Assembly: GCA_021323835.1 (NCBI GenBank) | Contig: JAJPKI010000059.1 | Span: 1 to 10,654 of the forward strand | DNA length: 10,654 bases | DNA from: Verrucomicrobiota bacterium | GTDB lineage: Bacteria > Verrucomicrobiota > Verrucomicrobiia > Limisphaerales > UBA11358 | Direction: 5' to 3' | Shown: piece after piece, positions 1 through 6,157 of the stretch | Numbering within the stretch: the stretch's first letter is position 1 | Layout: the number at the start of each line of letters is the position of its first letter | The notes under the pieces: model-generated | Databases searched by the model: none | What the model was told of the DNA's origin: nothing | The model's input: the letters and a program-made list of their open reading frames with translations, nothing else | Translations under genes and position numbers: made by a program

Positions 1-657
1 AAAAGGCTCGAAAATTCGCGGCAACGTTTCCGCGTCAATGCCGGCGCCATTGTCAGAAATTTCGACACAGGCATACGTGCCCGCCGTCAATTGGACATTT
101 CGGTCCTGCGTCGGCGAGTTCAACGTCACATCGCGCGTGATTACGGAAATTTGCCCGCGACCGTCCGGCAACGCTTCGACGGAATTTTCCAAAAGCTTCG
201 TCAGTGCCTGCTGCAATTTTGCTTCGTCAAACCGCACGGCGAACAACGATTTTTCCAATTGCAGCTTCCATGAAATTTTATCCACGTTCGCATTTCGAAA
301 AAAATCCACGCAACGGTTCACGATCACATTGAGATTTCCGAGCGGCAACCGCCGCGTTTCTTTTTCCTGACGGCTGAAAATTTGCAATTCATTCGCCACT
401 TCCGCCGCCGCCGCCGCCGATTTTTCGATTTCCACCAGCGAATGGCGCCACGGATGACCGGCCTCCGCTTTGCTCAAAAGAAATGACGTGTGGCCCAGAA
501 TGCTCGTGAGCGCGTTGTTGAAATCCAGTGAGACCGTTCGCGCCAATTGCAGCGCGCAGTCGAGTTTTTGCTTCAACACCAGACCGTTTGCATCCGTCGC
601 CGCCGGTTTGATTTCCGACGCGGGCGCTGGCGGTGTTGCTGGATTTCCGTCACTCAT
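1..657 (-). CDS. Histidine-kinase-like ATPase lacking the phospho-acceptor His (3' end outside the window)
   Basis: 219 codons are visible and the gene continues past the left edge. The ATG at 657 is directly preceded in frame by TGA, so the start is fixed. There is no signal peptide or membrane segment, so it is cytoplasmic. A Pro/Ala-rich stretch (residues 6-20) leads into a HisKA-like helix, SLDFNNALTSILGH (43-56), that matches the HDFNNLLT-type H-box of hybrid sensor kinases. Residue 44 is Leu (codon CTG) where the phosphorylated His belongs. The ATPase domain follows: N-box Asn158 in LLENSVEA, G1 box DNGAGI (202-207), and the F-box start IFEPF (215-219) at the window edge. The G2 box is not visible. 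It may bind ATP but should not autophosphorylate at the usual site. It could be a degenerate regulator or phosphatase, or an ATPase that partners another kinase. A receiver domain, if any, would lie outside the window. It follows cdd by 42 bases and may be co-transcribed with it. Confidence 0.85.
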   Translation of the reverse strand, partial: MSDGNPATPPAPASEIKPAATDANGLVLKQKLDCALQLARTVSLDFNNALTSILGHTSFLLSKAEAGHPWRHSLVEIEKSAAAAAEVANELQIFSRQEKETRRLPLGNLNVIVNRCVDFFRNANVDKISWKLQLEKSLFAVRFDEAKLQQALTKLLENSVEALPDGRGQISVITRDVTLNSPTQDRNVQLTAGTYACVEISDNGAGIDAETLPRIFEPF

Positions 658-699
658 TCAATTTTCTAATAATGAAGCGTATGACTTTTTCCTCAAATA

Positions 700-1098
700 T
701 CAAGGAACAGTCACAAAGGCCGAGGGAAGCAATTCCTGCACCGTAAATTCGCGGACTTGTTTCAAATCATCGCTGTCCGCGACAAATACTTTTGCATCCG
801 GCGCATATTCGCGCAGCAATTGACGGCACGCGCCGCACGGCATCGGTCCGCCATCGCAACGCGCGACGACCGCGACCGCGACAAAATCTTTTTTCCCATC
901 GGTCAACGCTTTGAACAACGCGACGCGCTCCGCGCAACAGGTCAAACCGTAACTCGCGCTCTCGACATTTGCACCGCCGATAATTTCGCCGGACTTCGTC
1001 AACAACGCCGCGCCAACTTTGAATTTGGAATACGGTGACACTGAACCTTCGCGCGCTTTTGCTGCCGCTTGAACTAATTTTTGAGAATCAATTTTCAT
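700..1098 (-). CDS. cdd: Cytidine deaminase
   Basis: 132 aa, the usual length of the short tetrameric form. It hydrolytically deaminates cytidine and deoxycytidine to uridine and deoxyuridine in the cytoplasm (pyrimidine salvage). Visible signatures are the substrate-binding GANVESASYG (42-51), the first zinc motif C55-A56-E57 with Glu57 as proton shuttle, and the second zinc motif PCGACRQ with Cys88 and Cys91. The three Cys zinc ligands match the homotetrameric family and not the two-domain E. coli type. The ATG at 1098 fits the family N-terminus (LVQAAAKAREGSVSPYSKF). There is no clear ribosome binding site. It lies 70 bases after the purine nucleoside phosphorylase on the same strand, which supports a nucleoside-salvage cluster. 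Nothing is missing or unusual in the protein. Confidence 0.97.
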   Translation of the reverse strand: MKIDSQKLVQAAAKAREGSVSPYSKFKVGAALLTKSGEIIGGANVESASYGLTCCAERVALFKALTDGKKDFVAVAVVARCDGGPMPCGACRQLLREYAPDAKVFVADSDDLKQVREFTVQELLPSAFVTVP

Positions 1099-1108
1099 TT
1101 TTACTTTC

Positions 1109-1168
1109 GGTGGGGCGAGCGTCCTCGCGAGCCGAAATTTATTTTGTGCCTTTGCGTTCTTTCGCGGC
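1109..1168. repeat. Two short intergenic repeat elements side by side
   Basis: The gap between the phosphorylase and cdd is filled by two elements of types that recur between genes in environmental bacteria (from memory, not searched). The first, around 1111-1136, contains the inverted repeat GCGAG-CGTC-CTCGC at 1115-1128. The second, on the minus strand at about 1146-1168, reads CCGCGAAAGAACGCAAAGGC, which resembles the dispersed CGCAAAGAACGCAAAG family. It begins directly after the phosphorylase TAG stop. Neither looks like a promoter or a strong terminator. Confidence 0.5.
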
Positions 1169-1992
1169 TATTTCTTTTTACCGTAAAGTTCCGCAAAATT
1201 CCGAATCAATTGCGCGCCGGATTTTTTCACGCGTTCGGCCGTTTCCAAAACTTCCGCATGCGACAATTTTTCTTTGCTGATGCCCGCCGCCAGATTTGTG
1301 ACACACGAAATCGCCGCGACGTTCAATCCGCATTGCCGCGCGACAATCGCCTCCGGCACCGTGCTCATGCCAACGGCGTCCGCGCCCAATTTTGCGAATG
1401 CGCGAATCTCCGCCGGCGTTTCGTAACTCGGTCCGCTCACCGCTAGATAAACACCGCGCTGCAGCTTTAGTTTGGAAATTTTTCCGGCGCGGAATAAAAG
1501 CTCGCGCAATTTTTTGTCGTAAGTTTCCGTGAGGTCAACGAACCGCGGTAAATCTTTTTGGCAAGGCCCCCGCAGTGGGTTTGTGCCCATGAAATTGATG
1601 TGGTCGGTGAGAACCATAAAATCGCCGGCACGAAAATTTTTATTCAAGCCGCCCGCCGCGTTCGTCAAAAGCAGATCCGTGATGCCAAAAGCCGCAAGCG
1701 TGCGCGTGGCGAACGTGACGCGTTCCATTTCGTGGCCTTCGTAAAAATGTGCGCGTCCACTCAAGACAATGACCGGCGTTTTGCCCAGGTGGCCAAAATA
1801 CAATTCGCCCGCGTGGCCGCTGACGGTCGGTTTGGGGAAGCCGGGGATTTTGGCGTAGGAAATTTTTTTGGCTACGCGCAGTTCCGTCAGCACGTGATGA
1901 AAGCCGCTGCCGAGCACGATGGCGAGCGTCGGACGCAGCGGCGAAATTTTTTTGAGTCGCGTGGCGGCGGTTTGGGAACTGAATTGATTCAT
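1168..1992 (-). CDS. punA: Purine nucleoside phosphorylase (PNP family 2, inosine/guanosine type)
   Basis: 274 aa, the normal length for the trimeric PNP/MTAP family. It cleaves purine (deoxy)ribonucleosides with phosphate to the base and (deoxy)ribose-1-phosphate in the cytoplasm. Visible landmarks are the phosphate-binding VLGSGF with Ser29, GRAHFYEGH (79-87), TNAAGGL (110-116), the base-pocket segment GPSYETPAEIR (187-197) with Glu191, GADAVGMSTVPE (203-214), and Asn233 in TNLAAG. Glu191 and Asn233 correspond to human PNP Glu201 and Asn243, which recognise 6-oxopurines, so inosine and guanosine are the expected substrates and adenosine is unlikely. The start ATG at 1992 overlaps the stop of the ankyrin gene as ATGA, implying coupled translation. 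The TAG stop abuts a short intergenic repeat. The symbol is assigned by family; the exact subtype was not searched. Confidence 0.94.
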   Translation of the reverse strand: MNQFSSQTAATRLKKISPLRPTLAIVLGSGFHHVLTELRVAKKISYAKIPGFPKPTVSGHAGELYFGHLGKTPVIVLSGRAHFYEGHEMERVTFATRTLAAFGITDLLLTNAAGGLNKNFRAGDFMVLTDHINFMGTNPLRGPCQKDLPRFVDLTETYDKKLRELLFRAGKISKLKLQRGVYLAVSGPSYETPAEIRAFAKLGADAVGMSTVPEAIVARQCGLNVAAISCVTNLAAGISKEKLSHAEVLETAERVKKSGAQLIRNFAELYGKKK

Positions 1993-2369
1993 TTTGAAAT
2001 AGCAGCTTTTACCAGCTTTTTAATTTCTTCATTGTCACTTCGCTCTGCACGTTCAATAGCATTGTCTCCAAAAGCATTTCTCCGATATAAATCCGCGCCG
2101 CGCGCAATTAAGAGCCGCACGACTTCAGCATGCCCTTGGCCAATTGCGTAATGAAGCGCTGTGTGATCATATTCGCCGTTAACATCAATTTCTGCGCCAG
2201 CATCTAGCAAAATTCGCGCTGCTTCGGCGTCGCCCCAAGTAGCAACAATATGAAGCGGTGTTTCTCCGAGAATGCCTCGAACATTTGGCCCATTCAATTC
2301 AACATTAGTAAATTCAATTAAATCGGCATTCCGAATTTTTGCTAAAACTTTTTCAAGTTCAGAATTCAT
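1989..2369 (-). CDS. Small ankyrin-repeat protein
   Basis: 126 aa from the ATG at 2369. An in-frame GTG at 2396 would add nine residues, but it sits at the predicted transcription start, so I prefer the ATG. After an N-terminal helix (about 1-30) there are two good ankyrin repeats: GETPLHIVATWGDAEAARILL (about 35-65) and DHTALHYAIGQGHAEVVRLLI (about 68-98). A degenerate third repeat or capping helix ends the protein. There is no signal peptide or membrane segment, so it is probably a cytoplasmic protein-binding module; the partner is unknown. Its base composition is patchy and in parts much richer in AT than the neighbours (about 30% GC over 2281-2340 by my count). It ends in an ATGA overlap with the phosphorylase, which suggests co-expression, but I infer no functional link. 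Very small ankyrin proteins of this kind are common and rarely characterised. Confidence 0.85.
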   Translation of the reverse strand: MNSELEKVLAKIRNADLIEFTNVELNGPNVRGILGETPLHIVATWGDAEAARILLDAGAEIDVNGEYDHTALHYAIGQGHAEVVRLLIARGADLYRRNAFGDNAIERAERSDNEEIKKLVKAAISK

Positions 2370-2379
2370 TTTGCGCAAC

Positions 2380-2410
2380 TTGATTTCCTTCGCCACTGCA
2401 TTACTATACT
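2380..2410 (+). promoter_or_regulatory. Predicted promoter of the moeB run, overlapping a divergent promoter
   Basis: A TTGATT box (2380-2385) and a TATACT -10 (2405-2410, five of six consensus bases) lie 12 bases before the moeB ATG. This implies an almost leaderless mRNA. The 19-base spacer is long. On the opposite strand the same bases give TATAGT (2408-2403), a plausible -10 for the divergent ankyrin gene. The two promoters would therefore share their -10 bases and should compete for polymerase. Confidence 0.45.
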
Positions 2411-2422
2411 TTCCCTTTGATT

Positions 2423-3568
2423 ATGGAATTGAACAATGACGAAATCCGCCGGTATTCGCGGCACTTGATTCTGCCCGAAGTCGGCTTGGCTGGCCAAAAG
2501 AAAATCAAGGCCGCGAGCGTCCTGTGCATCGGCGCGGGTGGTCTTGGCTCGCCCATCGCCATGTATCTCGCCGCCGCCGGCATCGGCAAAATCGGCATCG
2601 TGGATTTCGACACCGTGGATTATTCCAATCTGCAACGGCAAATTCTTCACACGGACGCGGACGTGGGCCGCTCGAAAGCTGAATCGGCGAAAGAAACGAT
2701 TCGCGGCATCAATCCGAACGTCGAAGTCGTGATTCACAACACGCGCATCTCGTCCGAGAACGCCCTCGATTTAATTCGGCCTTACGACATCGTCGTGGAT
2801 GGCACGGACAATTTCCCGACGCGCTATCTCACGAACGACGCGTGCGTGATTTTGAAAAAGCCGAATGTCTATGGCTCGATTTTCCGTTTTGAAGGACAAG
2901 CCAGTGTGTTCGCGCCGCATTTGGGCGGACCGTGTTATCGCTGCCTTTATCCCGAACCGCCGCCGCCGGGAATGGTTCCGAGTTGCGCGGAAGGCGGCGT
3001 GCTCGGCGTGTTGCCCGGCATCATCGGCTGCATCCAGACGACGGAAATTTTGAAACTCGCCATCGGCAAAGGAACTTCGCTCGTCGGGCGATTGGTTTTG
3101 TTCAACGCGCTCGACATGAAGTTTCGCGAATTGAAATTGCGCCGCGACCTGGCGTGTCCCGTTTGCGGCGACCATCCGACAATCAAGGAATTGATTGATT
3201 ACGAAGTTTTCTGCGGCATCCAGCCGGAGCCGGAGCACAACGGAAATCCCGACGAAGTGACCGTGCAGGAAATGAAGAAGGCTTTGGACAATCCGAATCT
3301 TGGCATCAAGGTCATTGACGTGCGCGAACCGGACGAATACGAAATCGCGCACATCACCGGCGTGCCGCAGATTCCGCTGAGCCAAATCGAGTCGCGCTTC
3401 ACCGAGCTCGACCCGAACGCACAGTATTACATCCATTGCAAAAGCGGTGTGCGTTCGATGAAGGCGCTGCAATTTTTGCGCGGGCAGGGATTCAAATATC
3501 TCAAGAACGTCAAAGGCGGCATCCTCGCGTGGTCAGAGGAAATTGATTCCAACGTGCCGCGCTACTAA
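2423..3568 (+). CDS. moeB: MoeB/ThiF-type adenylyltransferase fused to a rhodanese domain
   Basis: 381 aa from the ATG at 2423; an in-frame TTG six bases earlier is less likely. The N-terminal E1-like domain (about 1-250) adenylates the C-terminal Gly-Gly of a small sulfur carrier (MoaD, ThiS or similar). It shows the nucleotide loop GAGGLG (37-42), DFDTVDYSNLQRQ (61-73) with Arg72, DGTDN (126-130), and a structural zinc site C171xxC174 and C245xxC248. Cys188 in PSCAEGG is the likely crossover or acyl-disulfide cysteine. The C-terminal rhodanese domain (about 275-381) has the active loop CKSGVR with Cys339, which would carry the persulfide. This layout matches eukaryotic MOCS3/Uba4 and actinobacterial MoeZ, which both activate and sulfurate the carrier. 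The carrier gene is not in this window, so molybdopterin, thiamine or another sulfur pathway remain possible. It lies three bases ahead of an Fe-S scaffold gene. Confidence 0.93.
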   Translation: MELNNDEIRRYSRHLILPEVGLAGQKKIKAASVLCIGAGGLGSPIAMYLAAAGIGKIGIVDFDTVDYSNLQRQILHTDADVGRSKAESAKETIRGINPNVEVVIHNTRISSENALDLIRPYDIVVDGTDNFPTRYLTNDACVILKKPNVYGSIFRFEGQASVFAPHLGGPCYRCLYPEPPPPGMVPSCAEGGVLGVLPGIIGCIQTTEILKLAIGKGTSLVGRLVLFNALDMKFRELKLRRDLACPVCGDHPTIKELIDYEVFCGIQPEPEHNGNPDEVTVQEMKKALDNPNLGIKVIDVREPDEYEIAHITGVPQIPLSQIESRFTELDPNAQYYIHCKSGVRSMKALQFLRGQGFKYLKNVKGGILAWSEEIDSNVPRY

Positions 3569-3571
3569 ATC

Positions 3572-4054
3572 GTGAACGACGATTTACAAAAACGAATTCA
3601 AGCCGCGCTCGCCAATCCGCAAAACATGGGCGAGATGACGGGCGCGGATTCCATCGGCACGGTCGGCAACGCCGATTGCGGCGAAATGCTGCGGCTGTGG
3701 GTGAAATTCAAGCAGCAGGATGGTAAAAAGGTCATTGACCGAGCAACGTTTCAATCATTCGGCTGCGAAACGGCAATTGCCGTCGCAAGTTTGGCAACGG
3801 AATTGATTCGCGGCAAAACCGCCGAAGAAGCGTTCGCGATGAAAACGGAAGAGCTTGCCGGTGAACTCGGCCCGTTGCCGCCGATGAAAATCCATTGCGC
3901 CCAACTTGTCGAAGGCGCATTGCGTTCTGCGCTCGGACCGGAATCTAAAAAAGAAACTTCTTCGACGACAAATGTCGGCTCAACGTTGCTCGACAGTTTT
4001 TCCAAGCCGCAAGAAGGCGTAAAATTGACTTTCCTTGACGAAAACGGGAAGTAA
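3572..4054 (+). CDS. IscU/NifU-N type Fe-S cluster assembly scaffold
   Basis: 160 aa, starting at a GTG three bases after the moeB stop; no other in-frame start leaves the complete fold. IscU-family proteins build [2Fe-2S] and [4Fe-4S] clusters on three cysteines and pass them to apoproteins in the cytoplasm. Here these are Cys36 (GNADCGEM), Cys65 (FGCETAIA) and Cys109 (IHCAQLV). NPQNMGEM (15-22) is the typical N-terminal motif. Residue 38 is Glu where IscU has the Asp that helps labilise the cluster. The LPPMK stretch before Cys109 is the recognition region for the HscA-type chaperone in IscU (LPPVK). A Ser/Thr-rich C-terminal tail of about 35 residues after about 125 is longer than in classical IscU and carries no NifU C-terminal CxxC domain. 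No cysteine desulfurase gene is nearby, so sulfur must come from elsewhere, possibly through the adjacent rhodanese protein. Confidence 0.92.
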   Translation: MNDDLQKRIQAALANPQNMGEMTGADSIGTVGNADCGEMLRLWVKFKQQDGKKVIDRATFQSFGCETAIAVASLATELIRGKTAEEAFAMKTEELAGELGPLPPMKIHCAQLVEGALRSALGPESKKETSSTTNVGSTLLDSFSKPQEGVKLTFLDENGK

Positions 4055-4064
4055 TCTTCGGATT

Positions 4065-4538
4065 ATGAAAATTGTTCAGGAATTCAAAGAATTTGCGTTG
4101 CGCGGCAATGTCGTTGACCTCGCGGTCGGCGTCATCATCGGCGCGGCGTTCGGGAAAATTGTCAGCGCGCTTGTTGCTGACCTCATCATGCCGCCGGTTG
4201 CCACCCTCGTCGGCAACATTGATTTCACGAACCGTTACTTTGCGTTGTCTGAAAAAGTTCGGCAAGCGCAGGCGGCTTATGAAGCAGCTCCGGCAACCGC
4301 AGGCCAGCATTTGCCGCTCGACCTTGCGCAAAAAGCCGGGCCGGTGCTGGCGTGGGGCGATTTTGCCACCATCACGCTGAATTTTCTCATCACGGCGTTT
4401 TGTATTTTTCTGCTGGTGAAAGGCATGAACGCGCTCAAACGCCGTGAGCAGGCGAAACCCACGCTGCCGCCCGAACCGACCGCGCAGGAAAAACTCCTGA
4501 CCGAAATCCGCGATTTGCTGAAAAATAAATCCGCTTAG
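4065..4538 (+). CDS. mscL: Large-conductance mechanosensitive channel MscL
   Basis: 157 aa from the ATG at 4065, ten bases after the scaffold gene. MscL is a homopentameric inner-membrane pore that opens under membrane tension and releases solutes during hypo-osmotic shock. The N-terminal amphipathic helix MKIVQEFKEFALRG (1-14) leads to TM1 with the signature NVVDLAVGVIIGAAFGKIV (15-33). A periplasmic loop (about 50-97) is followed by TM2 (about 98-121, ending LLVKGMNAL) and a cytoplasmic C-terminal helix (PTAQEKLLTEIRDLLK). The Ala/Gln-rich periplasmic loop is longer than in E. coli, which explains the length above the usual 130-140 aa. Its TAG stop overlaps the TAA of convergent rnc within the four bases TTAG (4535-4538). 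It appears to be a passenger at the end of the moeB run, with no evident functional link to sulfur transfer. Confidence 0.97.
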   Translation: MKIVQEFKEFALRGNVVDLAVGVIIGAAFGKIVSALVADLIMPPVATLVGNIDFTNRYFALSEKVRQAQAAYEAAPATAGQHLPLDLAQKAGPVLAWGDFATITLNFLITAFCIFLLVKGMNALKRREQAKPTLPPEPTAQEKLLTEIRDLLKNKSA

Positions 4539-5224
4539 CCGCCGCGTAATTTTTTCAAAGCCGCCAAAGCCGCGTCGCTTTCGGCGGCTTTTTTACTTTT
4601 GCCCGAGCCGCGTGCCAATTCCGCGCCGTCGTGAAAAACTGCGCACTCAAAATTACGGTCGTGGTCGGGGCCGCTGGCGGAAAGAATTTTATATTCCGGT
4701 GCATTCGGAGATTTTACCTGAAGCAATTCCTGCAATTCGCCTTTTGGATTATCAATTCCAGAAATTTCCGCGAGCGCGGCAAAATCATTTTGAAATTCAC
4801 GCAAAATAAATTCGCGCGCGGCGTCAAATCCGCCGTCGAGAAAAATTGCGCCGAGCAAGGCTTCAAATGCGTCGGCCAAAGCGGAAGCGCGCTCGCGTCC
4901 GCCGGAATTTTCTTCGCCATGGCTCAAAACCAAATGTGCGCCGAGATTGAGTGAGCGCGCATGTTCGGCCAAAGTTTTTCGGTTCACCAATTTGGCGCGC
5001 GATTTGGTGAGCGGACCTTCCTCGGCTTCAGAAAACTTTTCGTAAAGTGCGCGCGACAAAATCAACCCGAGCACGGCGTCGCCGAGAAATTCCAATCGTT
5101 GGTTGTGCTGGATTTCCTTGCCGCTCTCGTGCGCGACGGACGGATGCGTGAGCGCGAGGCGCAGCAAAGTTTCGTCGCGGAATTGATAGCCGAGACGTTG
5201 TTGGAGTTCAGCAAAATCGGACAC
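4535..5224 (-). CDS. rnc: Ribonuclease III
   Basis: 229 aa, typical length, from a GTG at 5224. RNase III cleaves double-stranded RNA, including rRNA precursors, as a homodimer with Mg2+. The catalytic domain (about 1-150) carries the signature QRLEFLGDAVL (42-52) with Glu45 and Asp49, and ADAFEALLGAIFLD (117-130) with Asp118 and Glu121. These four metal ligands correspond to E. coli Glu41, Asp45, Asp114 and Glu117. A double-stranded-RNA-binding domain (about 158-227) ends in GKSKKAAESDAALAALKKL. The start lies three bases after the stop of the upstream membrane-protein gene, so it is probably the last gene of the minus-strand operon. Its final codons double as the terminator of mscL. No Shine-Dalgarno is visible before the GTG. 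Confidence 0.97.
   Translation of the reverse strand: MSDFAELQQRLGYQFRDETLLRLALTHPSVAHESGKEIQHNQRLEFLGDAVLGLILSRALYEKFSEAEEGPLTKSRAKLVNRKTLAEHARSLNLGAHLVLSHGEENSGGRERASALADAFEALLGAIFLDGGFDAAREFILREFQNDFAALAEISGIDNPKGELQELLQVKSPNAPEYKILSASGPDHDRNFECAVFHDGAELARGSGKSKKAAESDAALAALKKLRGG
4557..4594 (+). terminator. Intrinsic terminator of the mscL transcript, inside rnc
   Basis: GCCGCC-AAAGC, loop CGCGTC, GCTTT-c-GGCGGC forms an 11-bp stem with one bulged C, followed by six T (4589-4594). It starts about 20 bases after the mscL stop and lies within the coding sequence for the RNase III C-terminus. On the other strand the same stem is followed only by TTTGAAAA, so it should terminate mainly plus-strand transcripts. 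Confidence 0.7.
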
Positions 5225-5227
5225 AAA

Positions 5228-5539
5228 CTAGCTTTCAGCTGGAAGCGTCGCCAAAAAGAAAAAAAGGGCAATTCCAATGTAAATTAGGATTTTTGCCAGA
5301 ATCTTTCGCCGCTTGAAAAGAATAATTCCACAAATCAATTCTCCAATCCATGAAACTCCAGTAAATGAAAGCGCATAATTAAGTATTCTGCCATTTATAG
5401 TATCGTCGATGCGAAGATGATACAAATGACTCCAATTCAGTATCGTAATTCCAACACCAATTAACGCGATTGAGGCAAAAAAAATTCCAAGAATGCTAAT
5501 AAAACTAATCCAATTAAATTTTTGATTTGTTGAATTCAT
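5228..5539 (-). CDS. Small AT-rich three-helix membrane protein, unknown function
   Basis: 103 aa from the ATG at 5539, which overlaps the stop of the preceding gene as ATGA. I do not recognise the family. Three hydrophobic helices are predicted by eye, at about 10-34, 53-75 and 81-100, with a Lys/Arg cluster FKRRK (75-79) between helices 2 and 3 that should lie on the cytoplasmic side. There is no signal-peptide cleavage site and no conserved motif. GC is about 33% over 5281-5520 by my count, far below the neighbours, and this compositional break suggests recent acquisition or weak constraint. It ends three bases before rnc, so coupled translation is likely. Both junctions are operon-like, which argues for a real gene rather than a chance frame. 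Confidence 0.72.
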   Translation of the reverse strand: MNSTNQKFNWISFISILGIFFASIALIGVGITILNWSHLYHLRIDDTINGRILNYALSFTGVSWIGELICGIILFKRRKILAKILIYIGIALFFFLATLPAES

Positions 5540-6111
5540 GTTTGCTCAATTGGCGAAACAGGTTGTTCAGAAATTTGTTGCGGAGTTTCATTTTGTTCCG
5601 GCGGATTCAATCCATGTTCCAACAATTGCGCTACGTCGCGCTGGACTTGTTCCAATTGGTCGAGACGCAAATTCGGGTCGGCAATTGTAAAAATGTCGCC
5701 GGTTTTCGGCTGTTCGTAAATGAAAACGCGTTTGCCATCGCGAACAATTTGTTCCTTCACTTTCAAAATGCGTTTGCGTTCGAGCATCACGGCAAGAATG
5801 TAGCCGGCGGGCGCGTAGCGCGGGTCGTTTTGCTCGATGAGTTTGCGCAGTAACGTCTCGGCGGTGTCTTTGTGAATCGCATCCACTTGCGGCGTCGGCG
5901 CTTCGTAAATGGTTTGCCAGTGGGACAAAAATCCTTTGCGGTCGCGCGCGCCCTGGCTGAACTGGTTTTGCCAGCAGTTATCGCAAATGTCCATGCGGCG
6001 GAGTTCCGGTGCTTCGTCGAAGAGCAGCGTATGCAGCGATTGCTTGTCGGCAAATGGTGTTGTGCACGATTCGCAGGCGGAGGCGCGGGACTGAATGTTC
6101 CATTCGTTCAT
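5536..6111 (-). CDS. Conserved-looking CxxC (zinc-binding) protein, unknown function
   Basis: 191 aa from the ATG at 6111. I cannot name a family. The N-terminus holds two CxxC knuckles, C13-E-S-C16 and C43-D-N-C46, spaced as a treble-clef or zinc-ribbon site. A helical, charged central region (about 75-125, including LLRKLIEQNDPRYAPAGY and MLERKRILKVKEQ) follows, then a short beta-like segment (128-145, VFIYEQPKTGDIFTI) and an acidic, Gln/Pro-rich disordered tail (about 165-191). There is no signal peptide or membrane segment. It sits 46 bases after the small zinc-ribbon gene, with a short repeat in the gap, and overlaps the next gene by ATGA. RNA or protein binding would fit a zinc-knuckle protein in an rnc operon, but that is inference only. 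Confidence 0.85.
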   Translation of the reverse strand: MNEWNIQSRASACESCTTPFADKQSLHTLLFDEAPELRRMDICDNCWQNQFSQGARDRKGFLSHWQTIYEAPTPQVDAIHKDTAETLLRKLIEQNDPRYAPAGYILAVMLERKRILKVKEQIVRDGKRVFIYEQPKTGDIFTIADPNLRLDQLEQVQRDVAQLLEHGLNPPEQNETPQQISEQPVSPIEQT

Positions 6112-6125
6112 GTGAAGAAATTTTT

Positions 6126-6153
6126 ACACGAATTTCACGAATTGGCACGAATG
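6126..6153. repeat. Triple CACGAATT intergenic repeat
   Basis: Three near-identical octamers, CACGAATT (6127-6134), CACGAATT (6136-6143) and CACGAATG (6146-6153), occur at 9-10 base period in the 46-base gap between two minus-strand genes. Short CACGAATT-type tandem stretches are familiar between genes in many environmental bacterial genomes (from memory). They encode nothing here. The near-helical-turn period would also suit a repeated protein-binding site. Confidence 0.6.
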
Positions 6154-6157
6154 AAAA

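Noticed and set aside
402..419. CCG trinucleotide run in the kinase-like gene
   Set aside because: It encodes a short polyalanine in a helix next to the H-box; this is common low complexity in GC-rich genes and not worth a separate claim.
1989..2396. GTG at 2396 as start of the ankyrin protein
   Set aside because: It falls at the predicted transcription start of the overlapping divergent promoter; the ATG at 2369 keeps the whole ankyrin region. Not excluded if the mRNA is leaderless.
2771..3472. 233-aa minus-strand open frame
   Set aside because: It lies antisense to the MoeB-rhodanese gene, with a His/Arg-rich composition typical of reverse frames in GC-rich codons.
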